64,000 bases of DNA, taken from assembly GCA_002964805.2 (NCBI GenBank), contig PUDQ02000018.1, forward strand, positions 1 to 64,000. The letters are read 5' to 3'. Shown piece by piece: positions 42,701-53,555 of this stretch (position 1 is its first letter; every line of letters begins with the position of its first letter). The notes beneath the pieces were generated by a model. That model did not search any database, was not told the DNA's origin, and saw nothing but the letters and a program-made list of their open reading frames with translations. The position numbers and the translations under genes were made by a program. Source of the DNA: Trametes villosa (taxonomy: Eukaryota > Basidiomycota > Agaricomycetes > Polyporales > Polyporaceae).

Positions 42701-43042
42701 GCGACCGCTTCCCCCATTGCCCCATCGACACCGAAGCGCACCGTCGGCGACGTGCAGATCAAGCAGGAGCCCGTGACGCCTTCGCTGAGCACCCCCGTCA
42801 CCAACGGTGTCGCCGCGGCGGAACCTCCATCCCCCTCCCCGGCCGCGGCCGCAGCTGTCAACGACGCTGCTCTGGCGGCAGCGACCGGTACCCTCTCCCT
42901 CGACGAGCGCACACAGAAGGCGGCGGAGGCGGACCCCGAGTTCGCCGCTGCGCTCCAGCGCCAGCGGGACCGCGAGCTCGAGCAGGCGAAGCTGATGTGC
43001 TCGATCGAGAACAAGGAGGCGTGCCTCATGTGCTCGGGCTGA
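39746..43042 (+). CDS. RNR1: Ribonucleoside-diphosphate reductase large subunit
   Basis: The alpha subunit of class Ia ribonucleotide reductase, which makes dNDPs in the cytosol together with the small Fe-tyrosyl subunit. The N-terminus [23 protein letters not shown] is assembled from exon 1 (39746-39767), a 4-base exon (39832-39835) and exon 3 (from 39903). The ATP-cone is followed by catalytic features: redox Cys in [10 protein letters not shown] and ETAVCNLAS, the radical/active-site [11 protein letters not shown] loop, [14 protein letters not shown], and [15 protein letters not shown] near the end. A Ser/Ala/Asn-rich linker ([17 protein letters not shown]) leads to the C-terminal swinging-arm cysteines CLMCSG. 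Further introns interrupt the first 1.8 kb. Three more ACGCGT boxes fall in introns 1 and 2 (39794, 39851, 39861). Confidence 0.96.
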
Positions 43043-43562
43043 GGGTGTCGCGCGCGGGGTCGTTCCGGTCGGACGTGTTGTGGTGTATCAGTTGTGTTAT
43101 GTATTGCTCTCTCATGTATCTCTCCCGCCCGCGCACTCGCACTCTCATGGCATCCATCTCCATCTCCTTGTCTACGGCTCTGTACTGTACTCTAGATCTC
43201 GCATTATGTCCTTGTGTCCCGCGTAATGAACACGTTAGATGACAAACAACTTGTGTGCATCTATGGGCGCGAAGGTTCCTGTGACCACTGAACTCAGCCG
43301 GACGCATAGTTGGTGTTGTGATGAAGCACGCGGAGAAGCAGGGGCGTCGCTGGGTAGCTGGGATGTCGAGAACACGTAGCATATATAGATATACAGAGTA
43401 AGTTACAAGGATGAAGGATACAGTATATGTTAAGTGAGAATGCAGAGGAAGTGACGAAGATCCGAGTACGAAAAGACGGGTAACAAGTGATATACAGAGG
43501 TCGTGCGTGGACATCCTGAGAGTACAATGAGGAATCAAGGACAAACATCTACACTAAAAACC
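43043..43562. other. Convergent intergenic region
   Basis: 520 bp of 3' flank of RNR1 and of the F-box gene; nothing else seen. Confidence 0.5.
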
Positions 43563-45047
43563 CTAGGTGGCGCGCAAACGTTCACCGAGCGTATCCTGCA
43601 GCTCTTGTCCATGCTCGTGGAGGAATTCGGAACAGCCTACAATCGCCACGCTCTCCAACGTCTCTGCCCGCCCTTCTTCCGCCGCCCAGTCCGTATACCT
43701 CACGCGGTCCTGGAGCGCCTCCACCAGCGCTTCACCAGAGACCCGTTGGCAGTGCCATATTGAGAGCCGAGTGAGGCTCGGCAGGCGCACCGCCCACGAC
43801 CCGCGCGGGTCGTCCGCCTCCTTCAGGTTCGCAAGCCCGAACGCGAGGCAGCGGCGGCGGTACGGCGCGAGCATCGCGACGACGCGGTCGGACATGTCCG
43901 AGCCGACGATGCGGAACTCGCGGAGGCGGTCGAGGCGGTCGAAGCACCAGCGGAAGTCCTTCGTGCGCATGTCCGCGTAGTCCATGTGCAGCACCTCCAG
44001 CGGCGGGCGGCTGCGGCGGAGGAGCGCGCGGAGGCCCATGCCCGTCGCGTGGTCGCTCCAGGGCGACTGCGAGAAGTCGTGCGCCTCGTCGTCGCTCTCG
44101 CCGTCGTCGGGCGGCGCCTGCAGCGCGACGTACGGGTCCGTGCGCAGCTCGAAGTCGACGTTCGTGTGCTCGAGGTAGAGCTCCGCGAGCGCGGGCGCGT
44201 CGAGGTGCGAGAGCAGCGCGCGCACGGAGCAGGTGCTCCGCAGGAGCAGGATGCGGAGGTTCGGGAGGCGTACCGCGTGGAGGAGCCCCGGGAGGACCGG
44301 CTCGCCCTCCTGCGGCCAGCCCGCGAAGTGGAGCGTCTCGAGGAGGGGCAGGCAGCGGAGGAAGTTGAGCATGCGCACGACGTCGGTCGAGACGTCGAGC
44401 GAGAACTCGGTGATGCAGAGGGACGTGATGGGGACGGGCTTCATCACTGACCCGAGCGGGAGCGCGTACACGGAGAGGTGCATCGAGAGCTCCGGGGGGC
44501 CATCGGAGGGGCCGTGCACGCGAAAGACGTTTGAGAAGAGCCGGTCCTCGGTGGAGTCGGAGTCGGCATTCAGACCTATGGCGGAGACGCCTTTGACGAG
44601 GACGTTGAGCTCGTCGACGAGGCACGCGCGGGTGCGGTCGAAGTCGTACTTGGAGAAGTCGAACTCTTCCTCGTGAGTTCCGGCGATGGCGCACTTCCGT
44701 AGGCGCTGCATCTGCGAGAGAACCGGGGAGAGCAAGGGGAGGATCATGTCGATCGTCCGTGCCTCGACGCGGACGTCGAAGGGAAGCGGGTCCGACTTGA
44801 ATATCCACCACGCCGCCTGATCGTGCGAGAGCGCGGTCGGGTGGTGTTCGTATAGATATATGCGCTGCCAGATGCGGGGGGAGAGGTAGGTGACGTCCCG
44901 CCAGTAGCGGCATACTTGGCCGAGGATAACTGGAGCAAGATCGTCAGAGGGGTCATCAGAACAGGAGATGAAGATGTCTATGAGAAGCTCCGGCGGGAGG
45001 TGGTGGACGGGGGAGATCCCGAGGGGACGAGGAGAGATGGCGGACAT
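43563..45047 (-). CDS. F-box/LRR-like protein
   Basis: A single open frame of 494 residues from an ATG at 45047 (MSAISPRPLGISPVHHLPPE). A clear F-box follows (HHLPPELLIDIFISCSD...VILGQVCRYWRDVTYLSPRIW), which would bind Skp1. The remainder has irregular leucine-rich repeats (LCITEFSLDVSTDV, LETLHFAGWP, LPNLRILLLRSTC, LAELYLEHTNVDF, LEVLHMDYADM, LREFRIVGSDM, LTRLSIWHC), a probable substrate-binding surface. The frame is open further upstream, but that part is not F-box-like and overlaps the probable promoter. It belongs to the large mushroom F-box family; the target is unknown. Confidence 0.85.
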   Translation of the reverse strand: MSAISPRPLGISPVHHLPPELLIDIFISCSDDPSDDLAPVILGQVCRYWRDVTYLSPRIWQRIYLYEHHPTALSHDQAAWWIFKSDPLPFDVRVEARTIDMILPLLSPVLSQMQRLRKCAIAGTHEEEFDFSKYDFDRTRACLVDELNVLVKGVSAIGLNADSDSTEDRLFSNVFRVHGPSDGPPELSMHLSVYALPLGSVMKPVPITSLCITEFSLDVSTDVVRMLNFLRCLPLLETLHFAGWPQEGEPVLPGLLHAVRLPNLRILLLRSTCSVRALLSHLDAPALAELYLEHTNVDFELRTDPYVALQAPPDDGESDDEAHDFSQSPWSDHATGMGLRALLRRSRPPLEVLHMDYADMRTKDFRWCFDRLDRLREFRIVGSDMSDRVVAMLAPYRRRCLAFGLANLKEADDPRGSWAVRLPSLTRLSIWHCQRVSGEALVEALQDRVRYTDWAAEEGRAETLESVAIVGCSEFLHEHGQELQDTLGERLRAT

Positions 45048-45472
45048 CGTGGTCGTCGCTGCCCACGACGAAGTCGGAAGTAAGGCGCGCTCCTGCAGTT
45101 GGGGCGCGCTAATTTGGAAACTCACGGCACCAGGCCCGTCCTCAGTCGCCTGAAAACACCCGACGGCCCTCACACCCTTGCGTCCGCACAACCGCCGCGA
45201 GAACAAACCACACAACATCGCATTCCTGTGGGAAACAAAGAGCGAGAGAAAGGCAGAACAGGATCACATTCGAGGGCAGACATGAGGGCAGGAGGGAAAG
45301 AGCGCCCGCCCCGTCCCGTTATGGCAGCTGACTAAGCACAGAACTGCACAGAACTGGGTGCTGGCTCTGAACTCAATTTTACCGTTCCTGCCTCCACATA
45401 CCGCCGCCAACGACGCGCCCGCCGCTCTCCCGCCCGTCCTCAAGGTAATCTCGCTCCTCCCTCGACCTCAAA
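45048..45472. other. Divergent promoter, F-box / eS19 genes
   Basis: 425 bp. A purine-rich segment (about 45235-45310) lies in the middle. No defined motif. Confidence 0.4.
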
Positions 45473-46080
45473 ATGCCGGGCGTACGTGACATCAGGTGCG
45501 TCGTCCCAGAAACTATGCCGAAATTCTGCGTGCTCACCTCGGAACAGCGCGGAGGCTTTCATCTCTGCATACGCATCCCACCTCAAGCGTTCGGGCAAGC
45601 TCGAGGTGCCCACCTGGGTGGACATTGTCAAGACTGGCTCTTTCAAGGAGCTTGCGCCCTACGACCCCGACTGGTACTACGTCCGCGCAGGTCCGTCTGG
45701 CATCTTGGTTCACAACGCAATACAAGCCTAATATATTCCCGCTCTCCCATTATCCATCTACTTCTACAGCTGCCATCGCAAGACACATCTACCTCCGGAA
45801 AGACGTCGGCGTCGGTGCTCTCATCAAGCTCCACGGCGGCCGCAACAACCGCGGCAACCGCCCCTCGCACCACGCGGACGCCTCCGCATCCGTGCAGCGC
45901 AAGATCTGCCAGTCGCTCGAGAAGATCGGCGTGCTCGAGCAGACCGACAACGGCGGCCGCCGCATCAGCCAGGACGGCCAGCGCGACCTCGACCGTATCG
46001 CGACGGCGGTAGTCGAGGCGGCGCGCGAGGAGGAGTCCGACGAGGAGGAGGAAGAGGAGGAGGAGGAGGATGAGGAGTAG
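45473..46080 (+). CDS. RPS19: 40S ribosomal protein eS19
   Basis: Three exons (45473-45495, 45548-45690, 45770-46080) give 158 residues. The splice junctions restore the conserved text: [53 protein letters not shown] joined to [18 protein letters not shown], then [35 protein letters not shown] and [17 protein letters not shown]. eS19 is part of the small-subunit head and is needed for 18S rRNA maturation. The first intron interrupts codon 8, common for ribosomal protein genes. The C-terminus carries a run of about 17 acidic residues after AAREEESDE, an extension beyond the usual family end. Confidence 0.96.
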
Positions 46081-46500
46081 ATGCGCGCCCGCCCACCCTA
46101 GGCTAGGTGATCGCGAGCGGTCCGCTCTGTGGGCCCGGGCATGCCCCCTCCCCGTGTTGTATCAACCATCCCCGCCCCCTCTGCCCCTCGTCCCGACCCG
46201 CACGGCGACCGACACGAGCGACCACGACGTATGCTACATGCCATCCAAAATTCTAGGCAGTACACTGTATCTCATCCATGGCGTTTTTTCCTTGGTGCTC
46301 TCTGAACCTGCTTTGTGCTTTCTGGTATCATTCCCTCGGTGTCTCTGAAAGAAGCGGGGCGCGTGTGGCAACGATACCCGGTCTGAACTGGACTGCATCC
46401 CCGCCTCAACGAGGCTGACGCGATCGACAGATGTACTGCTAAAGACTTTGCGGCGCGTTGTGTCGATCGAGTGCTGTGGCGTGTCTTCCACAGCCCTGTC
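46081..46500. other. Intergenic, 3' flank of eS19 gene
   Basis: No gene seen; leads directly into repeat copy 2. Confidence 0.45.
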
Positions 46501-46797
46501 AGCCTCCAGCCAGCCTCCCGCCGCCCGGGGGATAAGTGCCGTGCCCGGGCAACAAATGCTCCTCATTCCCGTCTTCCACCCTCTGAGACCGAAGATGGGT
46601 GGTACATTCTACAAGACGACGGGTCTTATCGTCCAGCAAGAGGACGAACATTAAGGTGCGTCTCGAGGGAGGAGCTTCGGCTCTGGCGCATACCTTTTCG
46701 TGGTCCTCGGGATAAGTACCCTCTGCGCATCGCCTCTACTGTTGGGGACGGTGCGCGGGTGGGGAAACCAAAATGCGCTTTCTCGTTCTCGTTTCTT
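46501..46797 (+). repeat. Structured dispersed repeat, copy 2
   Basis: Same element as 10498-10790. The 5' stem is GCCCGGG/CCCGGGC (46523-46529 with 46544-46550). The core from about 46558 to 46720 is almost identical to copy 1, including the CCACCC/GGGTGG, AAGAC/GTCTT, TCGTCC/GGACGA and GAGC-TTCG-GCTC hairpins. The variable hairpin is GCGCATCGCC with GACGGTGCGC (46725-46734 with 46747-46756, 9 of 10 paired counting G-U). The 3' tail is T-rich but lacks a run of four Ts. It lies between the 3' ends of the convergent eS19 and desaturase genes. Confidence 0.8.
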
Positions 46798-47374
46798 GTG
46801 TAGTGGCCGCGATGTAGCTAGTGTGTAATAACGATACCCTTTGGACGTACCACCACAATGCGAGAAGCGTGCTCTATACCAGTACGCTCCCTCCTGGATC
46901 CATCGCATGCAGACAACGTTCAGCCTTGCTTGCGACGGTGAGCTCACTAGCACACCACAACTTCATTGAACACACACACGCTCGCGGAGGTTCGTTCAAG
47001 ATCATTACTTGCTCTCTCTAACCTAACCTATAAACCGAGGGGACAGTCTATCTCATCAACGCCGTACAAGCGCACCACCCAGCGCGCGCCCTTCCACGGC
47101 CACCGCCGCGCGCGTCGCTGACCCGCGACATCACCGGGACGTAAGTCCCGGCAAAGGCAGCATTTTCTCGGAGGGGAGTGGGGGGCGTGCGTAGGGGTTG
47201 TGCGGCGTATATGCGTGCGTAGATAGATCCGTCGTGGCGGGCATGCCCGACTATGCGAGAACGGTAGGGGGAAGACGTGCAGCGGGTCGACGCAGCACCG
47301 AGGGGGGCGATGGTACATACAAGAGGTTGACGACGACGACAAGGCAGGGGGACGGGACGCAGACCATGGGGCGC
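46798..47374. other. Intergenic, 3' flank of desaturase gene
   Basis: About 580 bp downstream of FAD2-a; no gene or repeat seen. Confidence 0.45.
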
Positions 47375-49119
47375 CTACGCGTCCTTGTCGACGATCTCGA
47401 TGCCCGAGTCGCTCGCGGTGTTGTCCGCGAACGCGGGCTTCGTCGTCGCGAGCCCGTACGCGTTCTTGTAGAAGAGGATGTCGCCCTCGTCCTCGACGAA
47501 CTTGCACTCCTTGAACACGCGGTACACCTCCGCCCAGCCGCCCGGGCGGCCCTGCAGCTGGATGCCGTTGCGCGCGAGCAGCGCGCGGAGCGCGTCCGAC
47601 GCCTCCCACGCGTGGTAGTGCGGGATCTTCGACGAGACGTGGTGCGCGACGTGCGTCTCCGAGATGCCGTGCGTCGCGAACGCGCCGAGCCAGCCCATGA
47701 AGCCGCCGAGGTCGCCGAGGAGCGAGCGGTCCATCGTCGCGAGCGCGCCGCGCGGGAAGGTGAACTCGGACGCGCGGTAGTGGGGCAGGAGCGGGTCGGT
47801 GTGCTGGAGGAACGTGATCAGGACGAGCCAATGGTTGACCCTGATCGAATCAGCAAGTTAGCTATGGTTGTTGACATTGGGAGTTGAGCGTATTACATAC
47901 CAGAGGTAAGGGACGAGGTAGACGCGGAAGACCTCGAAGAAGCCCCATTGGGAGATCGCCATGCCGATGGCGGCCATCCAGAGCATGATACCAACGTTGG
48001 AAATGACAATCTGGCTTCGCTGGTCAGGACGGAACATGACGGAGCCGGAGTTGAAGTCTGCAGCAAATAGTCAGCGCTTGTGTAGAGTATCCGACGAACG
48101 TGCACGTACGGCTCGTGTCCTTGGGGTACCGCTGCTGGCCGGACGCGTTGAACAGGATGTACGCAGGCCAGCCGCCAATCTACAGGTGCCACAGTCCGAA
48201 TTTAGAACTGCATATGGATAAGTGGACAAAGCGTGCATATACTTACGAGGTAGCGCATGGAGCCGTAGATCGCACCAATGGGGGAGTCGCCAAGAGCCTC
48301 ATAGAGCTCGCGCTTAACCTCCTCGGTGACGCTGGAGCCAGCGAGGTTCTCCTGGGTAGGGTCGAAGGCAGGAAGGCCGAGCTGGGAGCGGGTCTTGGGG
48401 ACGAAGACCTGGTCCTGCGTCATGTGCCCGGTAGAAGCGTGGTGCTTCGCATGAGTGATGCGCCACGCGTGATAAGGTACACCGAGCCTATGCGCGTTGA
48501 ATACAAGCGTGTCCGAAGAATCAAGGGAGCAGCGGGGGCGCGAATATCACATGTCAGTCACGGTCATGACTAGCCAGGATGACTGCGGAGGGACGCGAGA
48601 CTCACGCGGAGTGGAGGATCCAGCCGACGGTGTTGTTCACGGCCTTGGACTCGGAGAAGGCCTGGTGGCCGCACTCGTGCGCGATGACCCAGAGGCCGGT
48701 GGCAAAGAGGCCGACAAAGAACGTGTAGAGGGCCCAGAGCGCGAAGCGCGCGGCGGGGTAGAGGGCCGCGTTCGGGAGGGCGATGTGCTCGGGGGTGAGG
48801 AGCGCGTCGGCGAAGCGGGTGGCCTTGTAGAAGGTGCCAATGATCGCGGCGTCCATGAAGCTGGCATGGGTGCGGGGATAAGGGTCCGATACTCGGAGAA
48901 GGGCGCGTCTGACACGTACACGTAGAGCGAGGACCTGAACGCGGACCGCTTGCTGCAGTGAGCTCTGCATTGCGATGATCTTTCAGTCTTGCAATCGGGC
49001 AGACACGAAACGAGTGCGACTCACGGGATGGCCGACAGCAGATCCTTCACCGTCAGGTCCGGGATCACGAAGGGCTTCTGCTCGACGGTCGTCCTTGCGG
49101 ACGGAGTCTTTGTCGACAT
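47375..49119 (-). CDS. Delta-12 fatty acid desaturase, copy A
   Basis: Multi-exon gene. Start at 49119: MSTKTPSARTTVEQKPFVIP, then DLTVKDLLSAIP spliced to AHCSKRSAFRSSLYV and a short exon junction into FMDAAIIGTFYKAT. The three histidine boxes that bind the di-iron centre are present: HECGHQAF, HAKHHASTGH and THVAHHVSSKIPHYHAWEA. Membrane helices lie around FALWALYTFFVGLFATGLWV and VNHWLVLITFLQHTDP. The end is DSGIEIVDKDA. This is the ER FAD2 type that converts oleate to linoleate, using electrons from cytochrome b5. The paralogue at 53556-55263 matches along the whole length. Introns at about 48960-49024, 48853-48910, 48485-48604, 48182-48245 and 47838-47903. Confidence 0.93.
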
Positions 49120-50889
49120 TTTTGCTGGATGGGGCCTCGGGGGAACGGGATAAAAGAGAGGATCGAGACGTCTACGAGACCGGGGCCGTCTAGGGAGTCT
49201 ATGGGCGGGGGGAGGGAAGAGAGGCGGGGCCAGCAAATGAACGGCCCCGGTTTTTATTGGGGAGTCCGCTTAGGCGCGGCGTTTCCCGGGGGAGGGGCCT
49301 GCACTTGCGGTGCGTTGGGGATACAGAAGCGCGCCAGACGCGCCAGCGCCCGCAATCAATTCCGCTGCCACTTTGCTCTCCCCACCGCGCTCACGTTCGC
49401 ACCCCCGCGTCTGGGACCGCGACAGCCCGTCTGGGCCGCCCCGTGCTCGTCCAGAATCGCACAGACCGCTCCCGCCAGCATAGCGAGCACCGTCTTCGAA
49501 CGCCGGGGGCGGCGTGGGGCGCCATGTACGTGGATCCAGCGCTACATCACCCCGTCTTCCCCGCACTCCGTCTCGCGCCCGCCCTGGTTCCATCATTGTG
49601 TCCCCGTCCTCGCAGATATCCACCCCGCCCGAAGACATCGCAGCTCGCACTACGCCCTTCTCGCCTTCCGGGGATACGACATCACCGCGAAAGCCCGCCC
49701 ATGGTGCAGTGCCAGCTCCGTGTCGGAGCGCGGGGCCCCGTACGCGCTTGTCGTCCCCCACAGCGGATCCCAGCAATCCTGTGATGGTGTGTGCATGCAT
49801 CTGGATTTCAGCTCTCCTCCGCGCAGGAAAGCGCACGCAACCCTTGTGAGGCAAGAAGGGACTTCCAACTCGGTGCGTAGCATCAGGATAGAGGGAACTG
49901 TCTGATAGTTGTAGGTTCGGAACCTATAGCTGGCCACGGGGTGGAAATCGTACGATGGCAAATTTGCATTCGCAATTGTGCCACTGCTGTGCCTTGCCAC
50001 AGAGACACGCACCGCGGGGAAAGCATAACATGTGCGTAATTTGAACACAGTTCTAGGAATCGTGGGCTATCTGGATAGTGCTGCACCTCAAGCCTGCATA
50101 GAGTCCGCAAGCAGCACCTTCTTACCTCTGGCGCGCGATAACGCCTCTCCGTAATGCCGCATGCATACCTCAACGGCTAGCGTTGGAACCCTCTTGCAAC
50201 CCACCTCGGAAAGAAGGATGCCGATGCATCGTGCATCAATATCACCGGTGTCAATGCAGGGGGAACGCTGCCGCTAGCACCCTCGCTTCTCGCAAGAAGC
50301 TGTCACGGCATATCGCTTCCCCCCTGCGTCCCTCGGAACCCCCGAATGTACTACAAACGTAAGTGCTCAATTACCGTGCCGTATGGTCCGGCGTTCACGT
50401 TCAGACATCTAAGGGAGGCATACGAGTGGGGACTTGAGCTTGGAACGCACCATGTGTGCATGAGAGTAGCACTTTACTATTGCACCGGGCACGACTCCCT
50501 AACTTGTTTGAACTCGAACAAACTCATGCCAGGGTCTGAAGCACACCTGTACGTACACATATCCGCGAAGGCTTCCCCGCTCGCCCCCATAACGCCCGCA
50601 ACACTTCATCTACTCCGCGTTCACCGGCCCCCTTGCAGATCCACGCCAAGCGATGCAATGTGTATGTATATATGCAACAAGATGCGAAACGTAAAGAAGA
50701 GTAGACACAACTATACAATACGATATATAGCACGACAACGTCAACAAACAGCAGATGCGCGCGTCCACAGTCCATACGGCGCCCATGCATGCGCCCACAG
50801 TATCCTACACGCGCGACAGCGGCTCTGCCCCGGAACGAAGAGCGGCGACGGCAGCGGCATCGGCGACTTGGACGGGGAAGTTCAGAGCT
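49120..50889. other. Intergenic 1.77 kb
   Basis: Promoter of desaturase A and 3' flank of the CK1-like gene (both minus strand). No coding region or repeat was recognised. Confidence 0.4.
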
Positions 50890-52888
50890 CTATGCGAGCG
50901 CGTCCAGGCGCCCCGCGAGGCCCGTCAAGAACCCAAACCCGTCCTTCGTGACCGTCCGCCCGCTCGTCCCATTGATGACCGCCCCGAACTCGGCGACGAG
51001 CCGCGCGAGCTCCTCGTTGCCCCCCGCGCGCCGCACGTCCTGCCCCAGCCGCCACAGCCGGTTCATCTTCCCCTGTCGCGTCTCCACGCCCGTCTCCGAC
51101 GCCCCACTCGTGCGCCCGCTCGCGCGGGGGCGCAGCGGCGCGACGAACACGCTCGGGTCCGCGAGCTGCTTGTGCAGCGCGTCAAGCACCGCGAAGCCCT
51201 CCTTCGTGAGCATGCGCGACCGGTTCTCCTCCATCGCGCGCGCGAACGCGCGCACCGCCGCCGCGAGCGCCGCGTTGTCCGTCGCCGCCGCGACGTCGCG
51301 CGCGACCTGCGCGAGCCGCGCCGCCTTCGTGAGCCGGCCTGCCGCGGGCCCGACTGCGCGGGCGCGGGCGTGCGCGTTCTCGTCGGGGGAGCCCTCGTCG
51401 TCGCTGACGAGGTTGATGACCTCCTTGTCCTTGCCCTTGGGCGAGGGCTTCTTGGCGGGTTTCGGGCCGTCCTTGGGCGCGGCGTTAGTGTCGCGGTTGA
51501 CGAGGTTGTCACGGACGCCGAGCACCTGCCGCTCGCCGAGCTGCATGTTCGCGAGGCCGTTGAGGACGCCCTCGAGCTCCCCGGAGTCCTTCCGAGGCGG
51601 CGCGGCCTGTACGCGGACGGTGGGCTGCAAAACGCCAGCGTTAGTTCCCCACTTCCGCACTGGTGCTATGAAGGTGCGTACCACAGGGTTTGGTGGTGGC
51701 CAGATGAACTCTGTGCTCGCCGGGAACCCGTTGTCCTCCGCAAGGAGACCGAACTCCTCGATCCAGTGCTCGTAGTCCGGCCGCTCCGCGAACTGTAACC
51801 GACGGCACGCCCTCAGGAACTCCTCGAACACTGGTGGCAGCCCGCGGCAGATGTCCTCCGGCTTTGCATTACGCTTCTCGTAGATGAGCCGGTCGTGCGC
51901 CTCCTCCGTCTTGGGCACGCCGTTCCGCGTCCAGCTCAGGCCCCCGGGCGTGAGCAGGTGGATGAGCATGAGCGCGACGGCCTCCATGTCGTCCCTCCTC
52001 GACGGCACTGCGCCTTCCTGTCAGCCTCATCCCAGTCACAGTACGCGCGAAACGGCGGGAGAAGGGGGGGAGGGAGAGGAAGGGGAACGCACCTGCGCCG
52101 CGGCAGTGCACGCGGACGGACGAGAACCAGTAGTTGCCGATGAAGTCGCGCGGGGCCTTGCTGTCGGGGATGTGGCGCCTTGTGCGCTGGTCGATGTAGA
52201 ACTTGGAGAAGCCGAAGTCGATCATGTAGATCGTCGTGTGGTGCGGCGCGCGCCCGAGCACGCAGTTCCCCAGCTGGATGTCGCGGTGCAGCACCCCGCG
52301 CGAGTGCATAAACTCCAGCCGTGCGATCTGCCAGGCCGCCCCGTGTCAGCAGTAGGCTCCAAGTTCCCCACCACAAGTGCAATGGAGGACGACCGCGGGT
52401 GGGATGGGTGGTAGGAAGGAAGGAAGGAAGGAAGGAAGGAAGGAAGGGAGGGGGACTGACCACTTGTTGGGCAATACAGCACACGCTCCGGAGGTCCCAC
52501 ACGTCTGTCGTCTTCTGGCGGTGGAGGCTGTCGAGGCTCGCGCCGAGGAGGTCGATGACGAGGTAGTCCCACGGGCCGTGCACGCCCGCGGCGTACAGCG
52601 TCGGCATGCCCGCGCCGCCCTGCAGCGCGGGGTAGAACCCGCGCTCGTACTTGTTCGTCGGGCACGCCTCGTTCACCGGCTGCAGTTTGAGCGCGACCCA
52701 TTCGTTTGTGTGGATGTGCCGCGCGCGGAAGATCGCGCCTGCGTGCCAGGGGATGCGTGAGTCTTAGTCTGGCTTGTGCTGGGGAATCTGGATGGGCGGA
52801 AGGGAGGCTCACCGGAGAAGCCGGCGCCGAGCTTGTCATGCAACTCGTAGTTGCCAATGTAGCGTGGATATTTGGGTTGGTGTGCCAT
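50890..52888 (-). CDS. Casein kinase 1-like protein kinase with long C-terminal region
   Basis: The start at 52888 gives MAHQPKYPRYIGNYELHDKL then GAGFSG as glycine loop, spliced to AIFRARHIHTNEWVALKLQP with the ATP-binding Lys. YLVIDLLGASLDSLHR is the CK1-type hinge. The catalytic loop reads GVLHRDIQLGNCVLG instead of the usual HRDIKPDNFLMG, so the loop Lys is Gln while the catalytic Asp and Asn are kept. The metal-binding DFG is present (MIDFGFSKFY), as is the CK1-typical SRRDDMEAVALMLIHLL. A 300-residue C-terminal region is Lys/Ala-rich with an acidic NLVSDDEGSPDE patch. Basidiomycetes have divergent CK1 paralogues of this kind. Activity is plausible but unproven. The gene sits between two desaturase paralogues. 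Confidence 0.82.
52414..52445. repeat. GGAA microsatellite
   Basis: Eight perfect GGAA units inside an intron of the CK1-like gene (TTCC on its coding strand, near the 3' splice side). Confidence 0.9.
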
Positions 52889-53555
52889 GGTGTAGTGGCT
52901 TTACTGCGGATAGTCTGGTGGCCGGATGCGATGTGTGGTATGCAGACCGGCTAGGTAGGGTGATAGGCCGCCGTAGTTATGAGTGCGTCTCTGATCGTGT
53001 CGCCAGAAAGCTTGTGGATTGTGGGTGACGCGGGATGGTGGACGAGACGGGTGAGACGGAGATGGGAGTGCTGGAGGCGCGTGGCGGTTCGACACGCCTC
53101 GCGTCCAAGTCCAACATGAGTGTTCACGGTCACGTGAACGTCGCGTCGCATGGCCACACGCGCGCCTTGCCTTGCGCCACACCGTGGCGTAGCGTCGCCA
53201 TCAGTGAGAAGGTCGCAGACGACATATGTTTCGTTGTGCCATCCCTTGCGCTTGTTGCGGCGGAAGTCATCGTACCACACACTGACAACGACACAGACAG
53301 ATAGACAGCTGCAGGACAGGACACGTCTCCGACCAACGACGGAAGCGAGCGGAATGCGAGGTATACGATTATGCATGCATACGGTAGTACCGAAGAGGTA
53401 TGCCTCATCATTAGGACGTTCACCGCCCGTACGCGCACTCTCTCCTGCGTGCTGTAACATACTCCCGCCCAACAGCGGGTCTAGCCTCTAGTCTCTAGCC
53501 TCTAGACTCAGCCTCTAGTGCGCCCCCAGAGCCAAAACCGCAAGCCCACGAGCCT
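52889..53555. other. Intergenic 667 bp
   Basis: Promoter of the CK1-like gene and 3' flank of desaturase B. Short TCTAG-rich direct repeats lie at about 53481-53519 just after the desaturase stop. Confidence 0.4.

Noticed and set aside
43732..44913. 393-codon Arg/Pro-rich frame on the minus strand
   Set aside because: Shifted-frame shadow of the F-box/LRR gene at 43563-45047, with composition typical of a GC-rich off-frame reading.
46523..46565. Resemblance of the repeat 5' part (CCCGGGCAACAAATGC) to the HDV ribozyme J4/2 region
   Set aside because: Only a few bases match, copies 1 and 3 do not keep them, and the nested double pseudoknot could not be traced.
47198..47887. 229-codon plus-strand frame opposite desaturase A
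   Set aside because: Antisense shadow of the desaturase exon with the third His box; Arg/Val-rich low-complexity reading.
49905..49925. tRNA T-arm-like hairpin TAGGTTCGGAACCTA
   Set aside because: No D arm, anticodon arm or acceptor stem could be placed around it.
50755..51798. 347-codon plus-strand Arg/Pro-rich frame
   Set aside because: Antisense shadow of the CK1-like gene C-terminal exon.
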